A stretch of DNA of 22,509 nucleotides from Enterobacterales bacterium (GTDB taxonomy: Bacteria > Pseudomonadota > Gammaproteobacteria > Enterobacterales > Succinivibrionaceae). Position numbers and translations under genes: made by a program. This document shows, piece after piece, positions 6,652 through 14,018 of the stretch. The notes beneath the pieces are model-generated. The model saw nothing but the letters and a program-made list of their open reading frames with translations, was not told the DNA's origin and did not search any database. The first letter of the stretch is position 1; each line of letters opens with the position of its first letter. The stretch lies in assembly GCA_900768635.1 (NCBI GenBank), contig CAAGDP010000225.1:1-22509 (forward strand). Direction: 5' to 3'.

Positions 6652-7278
6652 ATGGCTAGATATTTAGGTCCTAAGTTAAAGCTTAGCCGCCGTGAAGGTA
6701 CTGATTTATTCTTAAAGTCAGGTTCACGTGCAATTGAAGATAAATGCAACATGGATACAAGACCTGGTCAGCACGGTGCTGTTAAGCCTCGTGTTACTGA
6801 CTATGGTGAACAGCTGAGAGAAAAGCAGAAGGCACGCCGTATGTACGGTGTTCTGGAACGCCAGTTCCGTAACTACTACCGTACTGCTGCCCGTTTGAAG
6901 GGTAACACCGGTGAGAACCTTCTGAACCTTCTTGAAGCTCGTCTTGATAATGTTGTGTATCGTATGGGCTTTGGTTCAACCCGTGCTGAAAGCCGTCAGC
7001 TGGTTTCTCATAAGGCAATCCTGGTTAATGATCGCGTAGTTAATATTCCTTCATATCAGGTGTCTCCAGAAGACAAGATTTCAGTTCGTGAAAAAGCTAA
7101 GAAGCAGCAACGCGTTATAGAAGCTCTCAATAATGCACAAAACCGTGGCGTAGCCTGTTCATGGTTGGAAGTTGATTCAGAAAAGATGGAAGGTGTTTAC
7201 AAGAACAGACCAGAACGTTCTGAATTACCAAATGAAATCAATGAGCAGTTAATCGTCGAATACTACTCTAAGATGTAG
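6652..7278 (+). CDS. rpsD: 30S ribosomal protein S4 and presumed alpha-operon repressor
   Basis: S4 nucleates 30S assembly on 16S rRNA and in E. coli represses its own operon by binding the alpha leader. The 208-residue protein (E. coli 206) starts MARYLGPKLKLSRREGTDLF, with no N-terminal zinc cluster. The S4 RNA-binding domain is around residues 97-160 (LEARLDNVVYRMGFGSTRAE). A short insertion with an unusual cysteine (NRGVACSWLEVD, near residue 164) accounts for the small length difference. The ATG follows an AGGAGG site 16 bases after rpsK. Confidence 0.98.
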   Translation: MARYLGPKLKLSRREGTDLFLKSGSRAIEDKCNMDTRPGQHGAVKPRVTDYGEQLREKQKARRMYGVLERQFRNYYRTAARLKGNTGENLLNLLEARLDNVVYRMGFGSTRAESRQLVSHKAILVNDRVVNIPSYQVSPEDKISVREKAKKQQRVIEALNNAQNRGVACSWLEVDSEKMEGVYKNRPERSELPNEINEQLIVEYYSKM

Positions 7279-7295
7279 TCATAAGAGAGGATATA

Positions 7296-8300
7296 ATGCA
7301 GGGTTCTGTAACAGATTTTTTAATACCCAATCACGAGATTGAAGTTTCTAAGGATAACATCTTTTCTGCTAAGGTTGTTATGCAGCCTATGGAAAGAGGT
7401 TTTGGTTTAACCCTTGGCAACGCTCTTCGTCGTGTTCTTCTGTCATCTATCCCTGGTTATGCAATAACCGAGGCTATGATTGACGGTGTTCAGCACGAAT
7501 ATTCTACAAAAGAAGGTGTCAAGGAAGACATTGAAGTTATTCTTCTGAATCTTAAAGGTATAGCAATTAAGCTTTTCAACAAAGAGGAGATTAGTCTTAC
7601 TCTTAGTAAAAAAGGTGCGGGACCTGTAGTAGCAGGCGATATTATACATGGTGATGATGTTTTCATTGCCAACCCGGAACATGTGATTTGTAATCTTACC
7701 AGTGATGAAAGTGAAATTAACATGACTCTTAAGGTTCAGCATGGCCGCGGATATCAGCCGGCTCATACTCGCTTAAGCAATGACGAGGAACGACTTGTCG
7801 GTCACTTACTCGTTGATGCTGTGTATAGCCCTATTGTCAGAATTGCCTATGATGTTGAGTCAGCCCGCGTTGAACAGCGTACTGATCTTGACAAATTGGT
7901 TATTGATATTGAAACCAACGGTACTATCGAGCCGGATGAGGCTATTCGTTGTGCTGCTACTATTTTGTACAACCAGCTGGAACCGTTTGTTGATCTTGGT
8001 GCCAAGATTGCGGTTAAACAGGAAGAACCTGAAGAACCTCAGATTCCTGATATTCTTAAGCGTCCTGTTGATGATCTGGAACTTACAGTCCGTTCCGCAA
8101 ACTGTCTTAAGGCAGAGGCTATCCACTACATTGGTGACTTAGTTCAGCGTACTGAAGTTGAGTTGCTTAAGACTCCTAATCTTGGTAAGAAATCTCTTAC
8201 CGAAATCAAGGATGTTCTGGCGCAGCGCAATCTGTCTCTTGGTATGCGCATCGAAGGATGGCCGCCAAAGGATATCGCTGAAAAGGGTAGTTTTAACTAA
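7296..8300 (+). CDS. rpoA: DNA-directed RNA polymerase alpha subunit
   Basis: The alpha subunit dimerises to nucleate RNA polymerase assembly, and its C-terminal domain binds UP elements and activators. The 334-residue product (E. coli 329) has the N-terminal assembly domain (about 1-235, with MERGFGLTLGNALRRVLLSS near residues 32-51), an acidic linker rich in E and P (near 243-255) and the C-terminal domain (about 255-325). LELTVRSANCLKAEAI includes the DNA-contacting arginine equivalent to E. coli R265, and LGKKSLTEIKDVL is also conserved. The C-terminal domain is near-identical to the E. coli version as remembered, so enteric-type activators should be able to work with it. Confidence 0.98.
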   Translation: MQGSVTDFLIPNHEIEVSKDNIFSAKVVMQPMERGFGLTLGNALRRVLLSSIPGYAITEAMIDGVQHEYSTKEGVKEDIEVILLNLKGIAIKLFNKEEISLTLSKKGAGPVVAGDIIHGDDVFIANPEHVICNLTSDESEINMTLKVQHGRGYQPAHTRLSNDEERLVGHLLVDAVYSPIVRIAYDVESARVEQRTDLDKLVIDIETNGTIEPDEAIRCAATILYNQLEPFVDLGAKIAVKQEEPEEPQIPDILKRPVDDLELTVRSANCLKAEAIHYIGDLVQRTEVELLKTPNLGKKSLTEIKDVLAQRNLSLGMRIEGWPPKDIAEKGSFN

Positions 8301-8333
8301 GTTTTATTAATCGATTTTAGATAAGGAAAAGTC

Positions 8334-8705
8334 ATGCGTCATCGTATGAGTGGTCGTCAGCTGAATCGCGACAGCAGCAGCAGAAAAGCTTTGTATCGCA
8401 GTTTGGCTATTGCTTTGGTAAATTACGAGACCATCAAAACTACTTTACCAAAGGCTAAAGAGCTTCGTACTATTGTTGAACCTTTGATTACTTTAGCTAA
8501 GGTTAACACTCTGGCTAATCGCCGTCTTGCTCAGGCTCGTCTGGCAAATGTTGAAGCTGTTGATAAATTATTCAATGAAGTTGCTCCACGTTTCGTTAAT
8601 CGTAACGGTGGATATACCCGTATTTTAAAGTGCGGACTCCGTACCGGCGACAAGGTGCCTATGGCATATGTTCAGCTGGTTGAAGAAGCAGCTGCTGCTG
8701 AATAA
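8334..8705 (+). CDS. rplQ: 50S ribosomal protein L17
   Basis: L17 lies near the polypeptide exit tunnel of the 50S subunit. The 123-residue product (E. coli 127) starts MRHRMSGRQLNRDSSSRKAL, the family signature, and contains FVNRNGGYTRILKCGLRTGD near residues 82-101. It ends in an acidic, alanine-rich tail. An AAGGAAAAG ribosome binding site lies 33 bases after rpoA, and a strong terminator follows 20 bases after the stop. It is the last gene of the alpha operon. Confidence 0.98.
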   Translation: MRHRMSGRQLNRDSSSRKALYRSLAIALVNYETIKTTLPKAKELRTIVEPLITLAKVNTLANRRLAQARLANVEAVDKLFNEVAPRFVNRNGGYTRILKCGLRTGDKVPMAYVQLVEEAAAAE

Positions 8706-8724
8706 TTCAGATATTTAACTTATG

Positions 8725-8754
8725 AAAAAAGGATCCCGGTGATCCTTTTTTTTT
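8725..8754 (+). terminator. Intrinsic terminator of the alpha operon
   Basis: AAAAAAGGATC (8725-8735) pairs with GATCCTTTTTT (8741-8751) across a CCGGT loop and continues into more Ts. The symmetrical A and T tracts allow termination from either side, but only the + strand has a gene running into it. Confidence 0.9.
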
Positions 8755-8926
8755 ATCTGAATTTTCTGATCATATATGGAAACTAGTGAAGTTTTATTGA
8801 TATTTGAGTTATCTAACCTGTTTAAACATTTACTTACTTGCTAAATGAAACAAGTAAAGGTATCTTAATAGCATAAACGGGCAGGTGGTCGCCCGCTGCG
8901 ATTTTATAATGGATATAGGAAATAAA
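8755..8926 (+). promoter_or_regulatory. fkpA upstream region with candidate promoter and two stem-loops
   Basis: No gene is seen here. Candidate sigma-70 boxes are TTGCTA (8838-8843) and TATCTT (8861-8866), 17 bases apart. TTACTTG (8834-8840) and CAAGTAA (8851-8857) form an inverted repeat over the -35 and spacer, operator-like. CGGGC (8878-8882) and GCCCG (8891-8895) could form a 5' leader hairpin. A good sigma-E promoter, the E. coli fkpA type, was looked for and not clearly found. Confidence 0.35.
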
Positions 8927-9757
8927 ATGATTAAAGGTATTAAATATTCGGTTCTTGCATCCTCTTTATTATTAGCTGCCGGTGCATTTCATCCGGTTAT
9001 GGCTGAAGAAGATGCAAAGGTTGAAAAACAGGAACAGGTGGCAGGTTCTGTTAACTTCGGCTCCATGGAAAAGAACGCATCCTATGCTCTGGGTTTCTCC
9101 TTTGCGCAGAAGATGAGAGATTTTTTTGATCAATCTAGGAATGACTATAAGATTGATCTGGATGAATCTATTTTAATGCAGGGATTTTCTGATGCATTCG
9201 CCGGGAAGAGTCAGATGAGCGATACAGATCTTAAGAACAGTCTGAAAGAATTCGACACTGTCATGCGCAAGAAGCATGAAGACTTGCAGAAAGCTGAAAT
9301 GGAAAAGATGGAGCAGCTTAAACAGGAAAACCTTAAGAAAGGCCGTGAATTTCTGGAAAATAATGCCAAACAGCCGGGGGTAAAAGTAACTGCCAGCGGT
9401 TTGCAGTACAAGGTTAATAAAGAAGGTACCGGTGCCAAGGTTTCCTCAAGAAGTGATCTGGTTTCAGTGATTTATACCGGCAAGCTTATTGATGGTAAGG
9501 TGTTTGACAGCAATAAGGATAAAGATCCTATTGAATTCCCGCTGGAGCAAGTGATCCCTGGTTGGCAGGAAGGTCTGGAACTTATGTCTGTAGGTGCTGA
9601 ATATACATTCTATATCCCTGCAGAACTTGCATACCGGGATCAGGTTATGCCTGGTAATGTTATTCCTCCTAATTCCACTCTGATATTTGATGTCAAGCTG
9701 GTGGATGTGAAATCCGGTGGCGCCTCTGAAGATAAGGGCGAACCAAAGCAGGAATAA
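8927..9757 (+). CDS. fkpA: FkpA-type periplasmic peptidyl-prolyl isomerase
   Basis: This is an FKBP-type cis-trans prolyl isomerase and chaperone, predicted periplasmic. The ATG at 8927 has AGGA six bases upstream and gives a clear signal peptide (MIKGIKYSVLASSLLLAAGA, cleavage after VMA at residue 26). A GTG further upstream at 8885 would bury that signal behind 14 residues. Residues about 45-145 form the helical FKBP N-terminal dimerisation domain, with a charged helix at about 110-140. Residues about 160-262 are the FKBP catalytic domain with YTGKLIDGKVFDS, IPGWQEGLELMSVG and PAELAYR, and IPPNSTLIFDVKLVDV. The 276-residue length is close to E. coli FkpA (270). The C-terminal tail is charged. 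It is a single-gene unit between two terminators. Confidence 0.93.
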   Translation: MIKGIKYSVLASSLLLAAGAFHPVMAEEDAKVEKQEQVAGSVNFGSMEKNASYALGFSFAQKMRDFFDQSRNDYKIDLDESILMQGFSDAFAGKSQMSDTDLKNSLKEFDTVMRKKHEDLQKAEMEKMEQLKQENLKKGREFLENNAKQPGVKVTASGLQYKVNKEGTGAKVSSRSDLVSVIYTGKLIDGKVFDSNKDKDPIEFPLEQVIPGWQEGLELMSVGAEYTFYIPAELAYRDQVMPGNVIPPNSTLIFDVKLVDVKSGGASEDKGEPKQE

Positions 9758-9779
9758 GCTGATATTTTTTATCACAATG

Positions 9780-9818
9780 ATCTTCGGATGTCTTTCAGGT
9801 ATCCGGAGATTTTTTTTA
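9780..9818 (+). terminator. Intrinsic terminator of fkpA
   Basis: Bases 9780-9789 pair with 9801-9810 (ten pairs, one G-T) around an 11-base loop, followed by a run of eight Ts. The end of the T run is also the stop codon (9816-9818) of the convergent dsbD gene, so the two units abut with no spare sequence. No A-rich run precedes the stem, so it should act mainly on the + strand. Confidence 0.85.
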
Positions 9819-11573
9819 ACGGTTTTTCCGGAGTTCCTCCAGAAATTGGCGGCTGTTGTAAAATCCCGAAAGAATAACTGTTTTTCCATAAGGATCGATT
9901 AATGCCACAGCAGGAAGTCCCACTAATCCGAAATGACTGGAAATTCGGTTATTTTCCTCCGTATCATCACTTAAATCCACTTTAATAATAAGATAATTAT
10001 GGAGCTCATTTTTAACCAGAGGATCTGCAAAGGTTTCGGTTTCATATTGTTTGCAGGATGAACACCAGGAGGCATAAAAATCTATCAGGACTTTTTGCTT
10101 GTTTTCAGACGCTTTATGTAGCTCCTGAGTAAGATGGGTGAGATTGGAGGTTATAAATGAGGAAGCGGATGCGGGGGAGGATGTTATATAACCGTAACAG
10201 AGGAAAATACTTCCGGAAATAAGGATCAGTGCAGCAGGTATTGTGAATCTGATATTTATCTGTCTTAATATGATAAAGATTGCTGCCGAGCTGAGAATAA
10301 CGGCTCCGCAGCTGAGAATGTAGTGAGGCAGAAAACGATCCAACAGCAGGAGGGGAACACATAATGAGAAGATACCCATAACCTGCTTTACCACATTCAT
10401 CCATGCGCCGGCTTTAGGGAGAACCTTTTTACCAAGAGCTCCGATGATGAGCATAGGTATACCCATACCAAAGCCCATGAGAAAGAGATTAAAACCTCCC
10501 TGGAATATTTCACCCTGCTGAATGGTATACAAAAGGGTTGCTGACACCGGAGCAGTAGTGCAGGGGGAACAAACCACAGCAGAAATAATACCTATGGCGA
10601 AGCAACCGGCATAGGTTCCTCCTTTTTGCCGTTCTGAAACTTTCTGCAGGTAGGTGGTAATGAAGGAAGGCATTTGCAATTCAAACAGCCCCAGCATTGA
10701 CAGGGACAGGAGCAAGAAGATCAGACTGAAGAGGATCAGTATGGCCGGTTGCTGGAGGAAGGCATGGATTTTAGTTCCCATTAATCCGGCCAGGATCCCT
10801 AGAATGGTATAAGCAAAGGCAATTCCTAGTACAAAAAACAGGGATAGAAGGAAAGTATGGGAACCGGCAGAGCTTTTTCTGTTACCGAAGAGGATCAGAC
10901 TGAGGACCGGGTACATGGGGAATACACAGGGGGTCAGGGACAAAGTTATTCCTATAAGTAAAAAGAGGAATGAATTTCTAATCTGTGAAGAAACCGGAAC
11001 GGGCACCTTTCCGGAATTCTGCTGATAACCGCTGGAAAAGCTGATAAGAGAAGGATTATTTTTAACATCCTCTTCCGGAGATGGGGCTATATTGTGTTGG
11101 AGACTGATCTTCTGGGGAGGATAACACATACCCTCAGTACAACCCTGAAAGGTGAGGACGGCATTATCCTTAAGGTTCAGGGAGAGATGAACCGGTCGGA
11201 AATAGATCTCCTGGGTTCCCATAAAATCATCAGTATGTTTTAAACCGGGAGTAAGGTTAAGTTCTTCTTCGCTTCCGTCGCTGTAGATCAGGGAGAATTT
11301 TGATTTGTAAAGATAATATCTTGGCGCCGGAGTAATGGTTATCTCCACGTTTCCATTATCAGTGTAGTCAACCCTTCTCTGAAAGGCTTGGGATACCGGC
11401 AGGTAAGTCTTGTTTGCCTGAGGTGAGAAAAGATCACTGGAAAGAGTATACTGATCAGAAAGACCGGAGACGGATTCATTACCGTAGGAGCAATCAGCTG
11501 AAAGACTGATAATAATTACCAAAAGTGCCTGTATCACATAAAGCAGTCTGGCGGAGGATAACCTTATATTCAT
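9816..11573 (-). CDS. dsbD: Thiol:disulfide interchange protein DsbD
   Basis: DsbD moves electrons from cytoplasmic thioredoxin across the inner membrane to periplasmic DsbC, DsbG and CcmG. The 585-residue product (E. coli 565) has a signal-like N-terminus (hydrophobic at about 9-25), then an immunoglobulin-like alpha domain (about 45-165) with GCTEGMCYPP and redox cysteines C145 and C150. An eight-helix beta domain (about 200-463) follows, with C216 in LTPCVFPMYP and C338 in CSPCTTAP. The C-terminal thioredoxin-like gamma domain (about 475-585) has FYASWCSSCK (C504, C507). The cysteine spacing in the alpha domain is four residues rather than the five remembered for E. coli. The Shine-Dalgarno is weak (GGAAA about 12 bases upstream). 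It is convergent with fkpA and divergent from groES. Confidence 0.95.
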   Translation of the reverse strand: MNIRLSSARLLYVIQALLVIIISLSADCSYGNESVSGLSDQYTLSSDLFSPQANKTYLPVSQAFQRRVDYTDNGNVEITITPAPRYYLYKSKFSLIYSDGSEEELNLTPGLKHTDDFMGTQEIYFRPVHLSLNLKDNAVLTFQGCTEGMCYPPQKISLQHNIAPSPEEDVKNNPSLISFSSGYQQNSGKVPVPVSSQIRNSFLFLLIGITLSLTPCVFPMYPVLSLILFGNRKSSAGSHTFLLSLFFVLGIAFAYTILGILAGLMGTKIHAFLQQPAILILFSLIFLLLSLSMLGLFELQMPSFITTYLQKVSERQKGGTYAGCFAIGIISAVVCSPCTTAPVSATLLYTIQQGEIFQGGFNLFLMGFGMGIPMLIIGALGKKVLPKAGAWMNVVKQVMGIFSLCVPLLLLDRFLPHYILSCGAVILSSAAIFIILRQINIRFTIPAALILISGSIFLCYGYITSSPASASSFITSNLTHLTQELHKASENKQKVLIDFYASWCSSCKQYETETFADPLVKNELHNYLIIKVDLSDDTEENNRISSHFGLVGLPAVALIDPYGKTVILSGFYNSRQFLEELRKNR

Positions 11574-11710
11574 GAAAAATAATTTCCAGGTGGGTAATGC
11601 ATCCTTCGGGGTAAAGTTGCGGACAGCAGGAAATTGATGTCAGGAAAGATGCTGTATGGTTAAAATTTAAACAAATAAATATATTTTTTATTAATTTTTT
11701 TATTTTTTCC

Positions 11711-11740
11711 CTTGAATTATAAATTATGACCCACACATAT
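11711..11740 (+). promoter_or_regulatory. Sigma-32 (RpoH)-like heat-shock promoter of groES-groEL
   Basis: CCCTTGAA (11709-11716) matches the sigma-32 -35 element. CCCACACAT (11730-11738) approximates the CCCCATnT -10 element after 13 bases, with an A+T-rich run upstream (11660-11708). The leader to groES would be about 35 bases. No CIRCE inverted repeat is visible, so HrcA control is unlikely. Confidence 0.65.
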
Positions 11741-11745
11741 GTAAG
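11716..11745 (-). promoter_or_regulatory. Candidate divergent sigma-70 promoter for dsbD
   Basis: Read on the minus strand, a perfect TATAAT (11721 to 11716) lies 18 bases from CTTACA (11745 to 11740). Transcription would start near 11709 and give a leader of about 135 bases to the dsbD start at 11573. The elements interleave with the groE promoter. The -35 match is only four of six, so this is tentative. Confidence 0.35.
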
Positions 11746-11782
11746 TGTTGATAGAAATATCGTTTAAACGGAGATTCAAAAA

Positions 11783-12073
11783 ATGTCAATTCGTCCATTA
11801 CATGACAAAGTTATTATTGAAAGACAGGAAGAAGAAACAAGATCTGCAGGTGGTATTGTTCTTACCGGTTCTGCTGCTCAGAAGTCAACTCGTGGTAAAG
11901 TGATTGCTGTGGGTGCCGGCAGAGTTCTTGAAAACGGTCAGGTTCAGCCTATGTCAGTTAAAGTTGGTGATGTGGTTATTTTTAATGAAGGATATACCAC
12001 CAAGACTGAAAAACTGGATGGCAAGGAAGTATTAATTCTTTCTGAAAATGATATTCTTGCTATTGTTGAGTGA
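11783..12073 (+). CDS. groES: Co-chaperonin GroES
   Basis: GroES forms the heptameric lid of the GroEL folding chamber. The 96-residue product (E. coli 97) starts MSIRPLHDKVIIERQEEETR and has the mobile-loop segment SAGGIVLTG near residues 21-29, GKVIAVGAGR near 38-47 and the C-terminal LILSENDILAIVE. The ATG at 11783 follows ACGGAGA. It is transcribed with groEL, which starts 39 bases downstream, from the heat-shock-type promoter at about 11711-11740. Confidence 0.98.
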   Translation: MSIRPLHDKVIIERQEEETRSAGGIVLTGSAAQKSTRGKVIAVGAGRVLENGQVQPMSVKVGDVVIFNEGYTTKTEKLDGKEVLILSENDILAIVE

Positions 12074-12112
12074 TTAGAACGGATTTAATTTAGTAAAAAG
12101 AGGATTAGTTAA

Positions 12113-13747
12113 ATGTCTGCAAAGGATGTTTATTTTGGAAATGACGCACGCAGCAAGATGCTGGAAGGCGTTAATATTTTGGCTAATGCTGTTAAGGTAA
12201 CTCTTGGTCCTAAGGGTCGTAATGTAGTTTTGGATAAGGCATACGGTGCTCCAACCATTACTAAGGACGGTGTAACTGTTGCCAAGGAAATTGAACTTGA
12301 AGACAAGTTCATGAACATGGGTGCTCAGATGGTAAAGGAAGTTGCTTCCCAGGCTAATGATGCAGCCGGTGATGGTACTACTACTGCTACTGTTCTTGCT
12401 CAGGCAATTGTTACTGAAGGTCTTAAGGCTGTTGCATCAGGTCGCAATCCAATGGATTTGAAGCGCGGTATTGATAAGGCTGTTGATGCAGCTGTAGCTG
12501 AACTGAAGAAGTTATCTGTTCCTTGTTCTGATTCCAAGGCTATTGCCCAGGTAGGAACCATCTCTGCCAACTCTGATGTAACCGTTGGTAATCTGATTGC
12601 CGATGCTATGTCCAAGGTAGGTCGTGACGGCGTTATTACTGTTGAAGAAGGATCAGGTCTGCAGGACGAACTTTCATTAGTTGAAGGTATGCAGTTTGAT
12701 CGTGGTTACCTGTCACCATATTTCATCAACAAGCAGGACAGTGGTTCTGTTGAACTTGATGATCCGTTCATTCTTCTGGTTGACAAGAAGATCAGCAATA
12801 TTCGTGATATTCTTACCCTTCTTGAAGGTGTTGCCAAGGCCGGCAAGCCACTTCTGATTATTGCAGAAGATGTTGAAGGGGAAGCTCTGGCAACTCTGGT
12901 GGTTAACAATATGCGTGGTATTGTTAAGATTGCTGCCGTTAAAGCTCCAGGCTTTGGTGATCGTCGTAAGGCAATGCTTCAGGATATCGCCATCCTTACT
13001 GCCGGTACTGTGATTTCTTCTGAACTGGGTATGACTCTTGAAAAGGCTACTCTGGAAGATTTGGGTAAGGCCAAGAAGGTTGTTATTACCAAGGATAACT
13101 GCACCATCATTGACGGTTACGGTGAAAAGGCTGATATTACCGATCGTGTTGCTCAGATCAAGAAGCAGATTGAAGAAACCAAGTCTGATTATGACAAGGA
13201 AAAACTGCAGGAACGTGTTGCCAAACTTGCCGGCGGTGTAGCTGTTATCAAGGTTGGTGCTGCAACTGAAGTTGAAATGAAGGAAAAGAAGTATCGCGTG
13301 GAAGATGCTCTTCATGCCACCCGTGCTGCTGTTGAAGAAGGCGTTGTTCCTGGTGGCGGTGTTGCATTAGTACGTGTTGCATCTCAGATCAAGGATCTTA
13401 AGGGTGCAAACGAAGATCAGAACGTAGGTATCCGTGCTGCATTAACTGCTATGGAAGCCCCACTTCGTCAGATTGTAACCAATGCCGGTGAAGAACCTTC
13501 TGTAGTAGCTAACAAGGTTAAGGAAGGATCTGGTAACTTTGGTTACAATGCTGCTAATGAACAGTATGGTGATATGATTGAAATGGGTATTCTGGATCCA
13601 ACAAAGGTAACCCGTTCCGCTCTTCAGTTTGCATCTTCTGTTGCCGGTCTTATGATCACTACCGAATGTATGATCACTGATAAGCCTAAGGCTGAAGCTC
13701 CTGCTGCAAATCCAGCTATGGGTGGCGGTATGGGCGGTATGATGTAA
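12113..13747 (+). CDS. groEL: Chaperonin GroEL
   Basis: GroEL is the 60-kDa cytoplasmic chaperonin, a double seven-membered ring that folds proteins with GroES and ATP. The 544-residue product (E. coli 548) has the ATP-site motifs TLGPKGRNVVLDK near residues 30-42 and DGTTTATVLAQ near 87-97 (catalytic D87). It also has the apical-domain segment EGMQFDRGYLSPYF near 191-204, the signature AVEEGVVPGGGVALVR near 402-417 and a C-terminal GGGMGGMM tail. An AGAGGA ribosome binding site precedes the ATG. Codon use is strongly biased, as expected for an abundant protein. A terminator follows. Confidence 0.99.
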   Translation: MSAKDVYFGNDARSKMLEGVNILANAVKVTLGPKGRNVVLDKAYGAPTITKDGVTVAKEIELEDKFMNMGAQMVKEVASQANDAAGDGTTTATVLAQAIVTEGLKAVASGRNPMDLKRGIDKAVDAAVAELKKLSVPCSDSKAIAQVGTISANSDVTVGNLIADAMSKVGRDGVITVEEGSGLQDELSLVEGMQFDRGYLSPYFINKQDSGSVELDDPFILLVDKKISNIRDILTLLEGVAKAGKPLLIIAEDVEGEALATLVVNNMRGIVKIAAVKAPGFGDRRKAMLQDIAILTAGTVISSELGMTLEKATLEDLGKAKKVVITKDNCTIIDGYGEKADITDRVAQIKKQIEETKSDYDKEKLQERVAKLAGGVAVIKVGAATEVEMKEKKYRVEDALHATRAAVEEGVVPGGGVALVRVASQIKDLKGANEDQNVGIRAALTAMEAPLRQIVTNAGEEPSVVANKVKEGSGNFGYNAANEQYGDMIEMGILDPTKVTRSALQFASSVAGLMITTECMITDKPKAEAPAANPAMGGGMGGMM

Positions 13748-13783
13748 CCTACCCGAAGATTATTCATTCATATTAAATTTATT

Positions 13784-13819
13784 ATCCCGGAGTTGAGAAT
13801 AATCATTCCGGGATTTTTG
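13784..13819 (+). terminator. Intrinsic terminator of groES-groEL
   Basis: ATCCCGGA (13784-13791) pairs with TCCGGGAT (13807-13814) around a 15-base loop and is followed by TTTTTG. It lies 37 bases after the groEL stop. Confidence 0.85.
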
Positions 13820-13868
13820 TATTCGGAGTATAAAACCGGGAATTTCTGTAAAATTCAGTTGGGATAGA

Positions 13869-13911
13869 TTATCAGATAACAATTGACATTACACTGTTTC
13901 TTGCGTAAGGT
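13869..13911 (+). promoter_or_regulatory. Candidate promoter of the SNF2 gene with an adjacent palindrome
   Basis: A perfect -35 box TTGACA (13883-13888) is followed after 17 bases by TAAGGT (13906-13911), which keeps the three most conserved -10 positions. Just upstream is the symmetric sequence TTATCAGATAA (13869-13879), a possible operator or chance palindrome. The rest of 13820-14018 shows no gene. The leader to the ATG at 14019 would be about 100 bases. Confidence 0.45.
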
Positions 13912-14018
13912 AACATGCTTGTTTGTCATAGATTTGTTGGTGATTTCAGAGCAGGACTTTGCTCCTGAATAGTAATAATTATAACTGTGAAAATACTTTT
14001 TATCGTCCAGTATTCTTT

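Noticed and set aside
8778..8816. Sigma-E promoter for fkpA (GGAAACT with TCTAA)
   Set aside because: The spacing is 27 bases, much longer than the usual 15-17; a shifted GAAGTTT match is weak.
8905..8910. Perfect TATAAT as the fkpA -10 box
   Set aside because: Transcription would begin at about the Shine-Dalgarno, leaving no usable leader, and there is no -35 box at the right distance.
8885..8926. GTG at 8885 as the fkpA start
   Set aside because: It would place 14 residues before a clean signal peptide, and ATG 8927 has a well-spaced AGGA.
11640..11782. CIRCE element for HrcA control of groE
   Set aside because: No TTAGCACTC-n9-GAGTGCTAA-like repeat was found; a sigma-32-like promoter is present instead.
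12713..13315. 200-codon open frame on the minus strand inside groEL
   Set aside because: It is antisense to a perfectly conserved gene with strong codon bias; its product is low-complexity and resembles no family.
13959..14018. TTG at 13959 as the SNF2 start
   Set aside because: The nearest AGGA is only two bases away and the codons up to 14019 look like untranslated leader; ATG 14019 or 14031 is preferred, though not proven.
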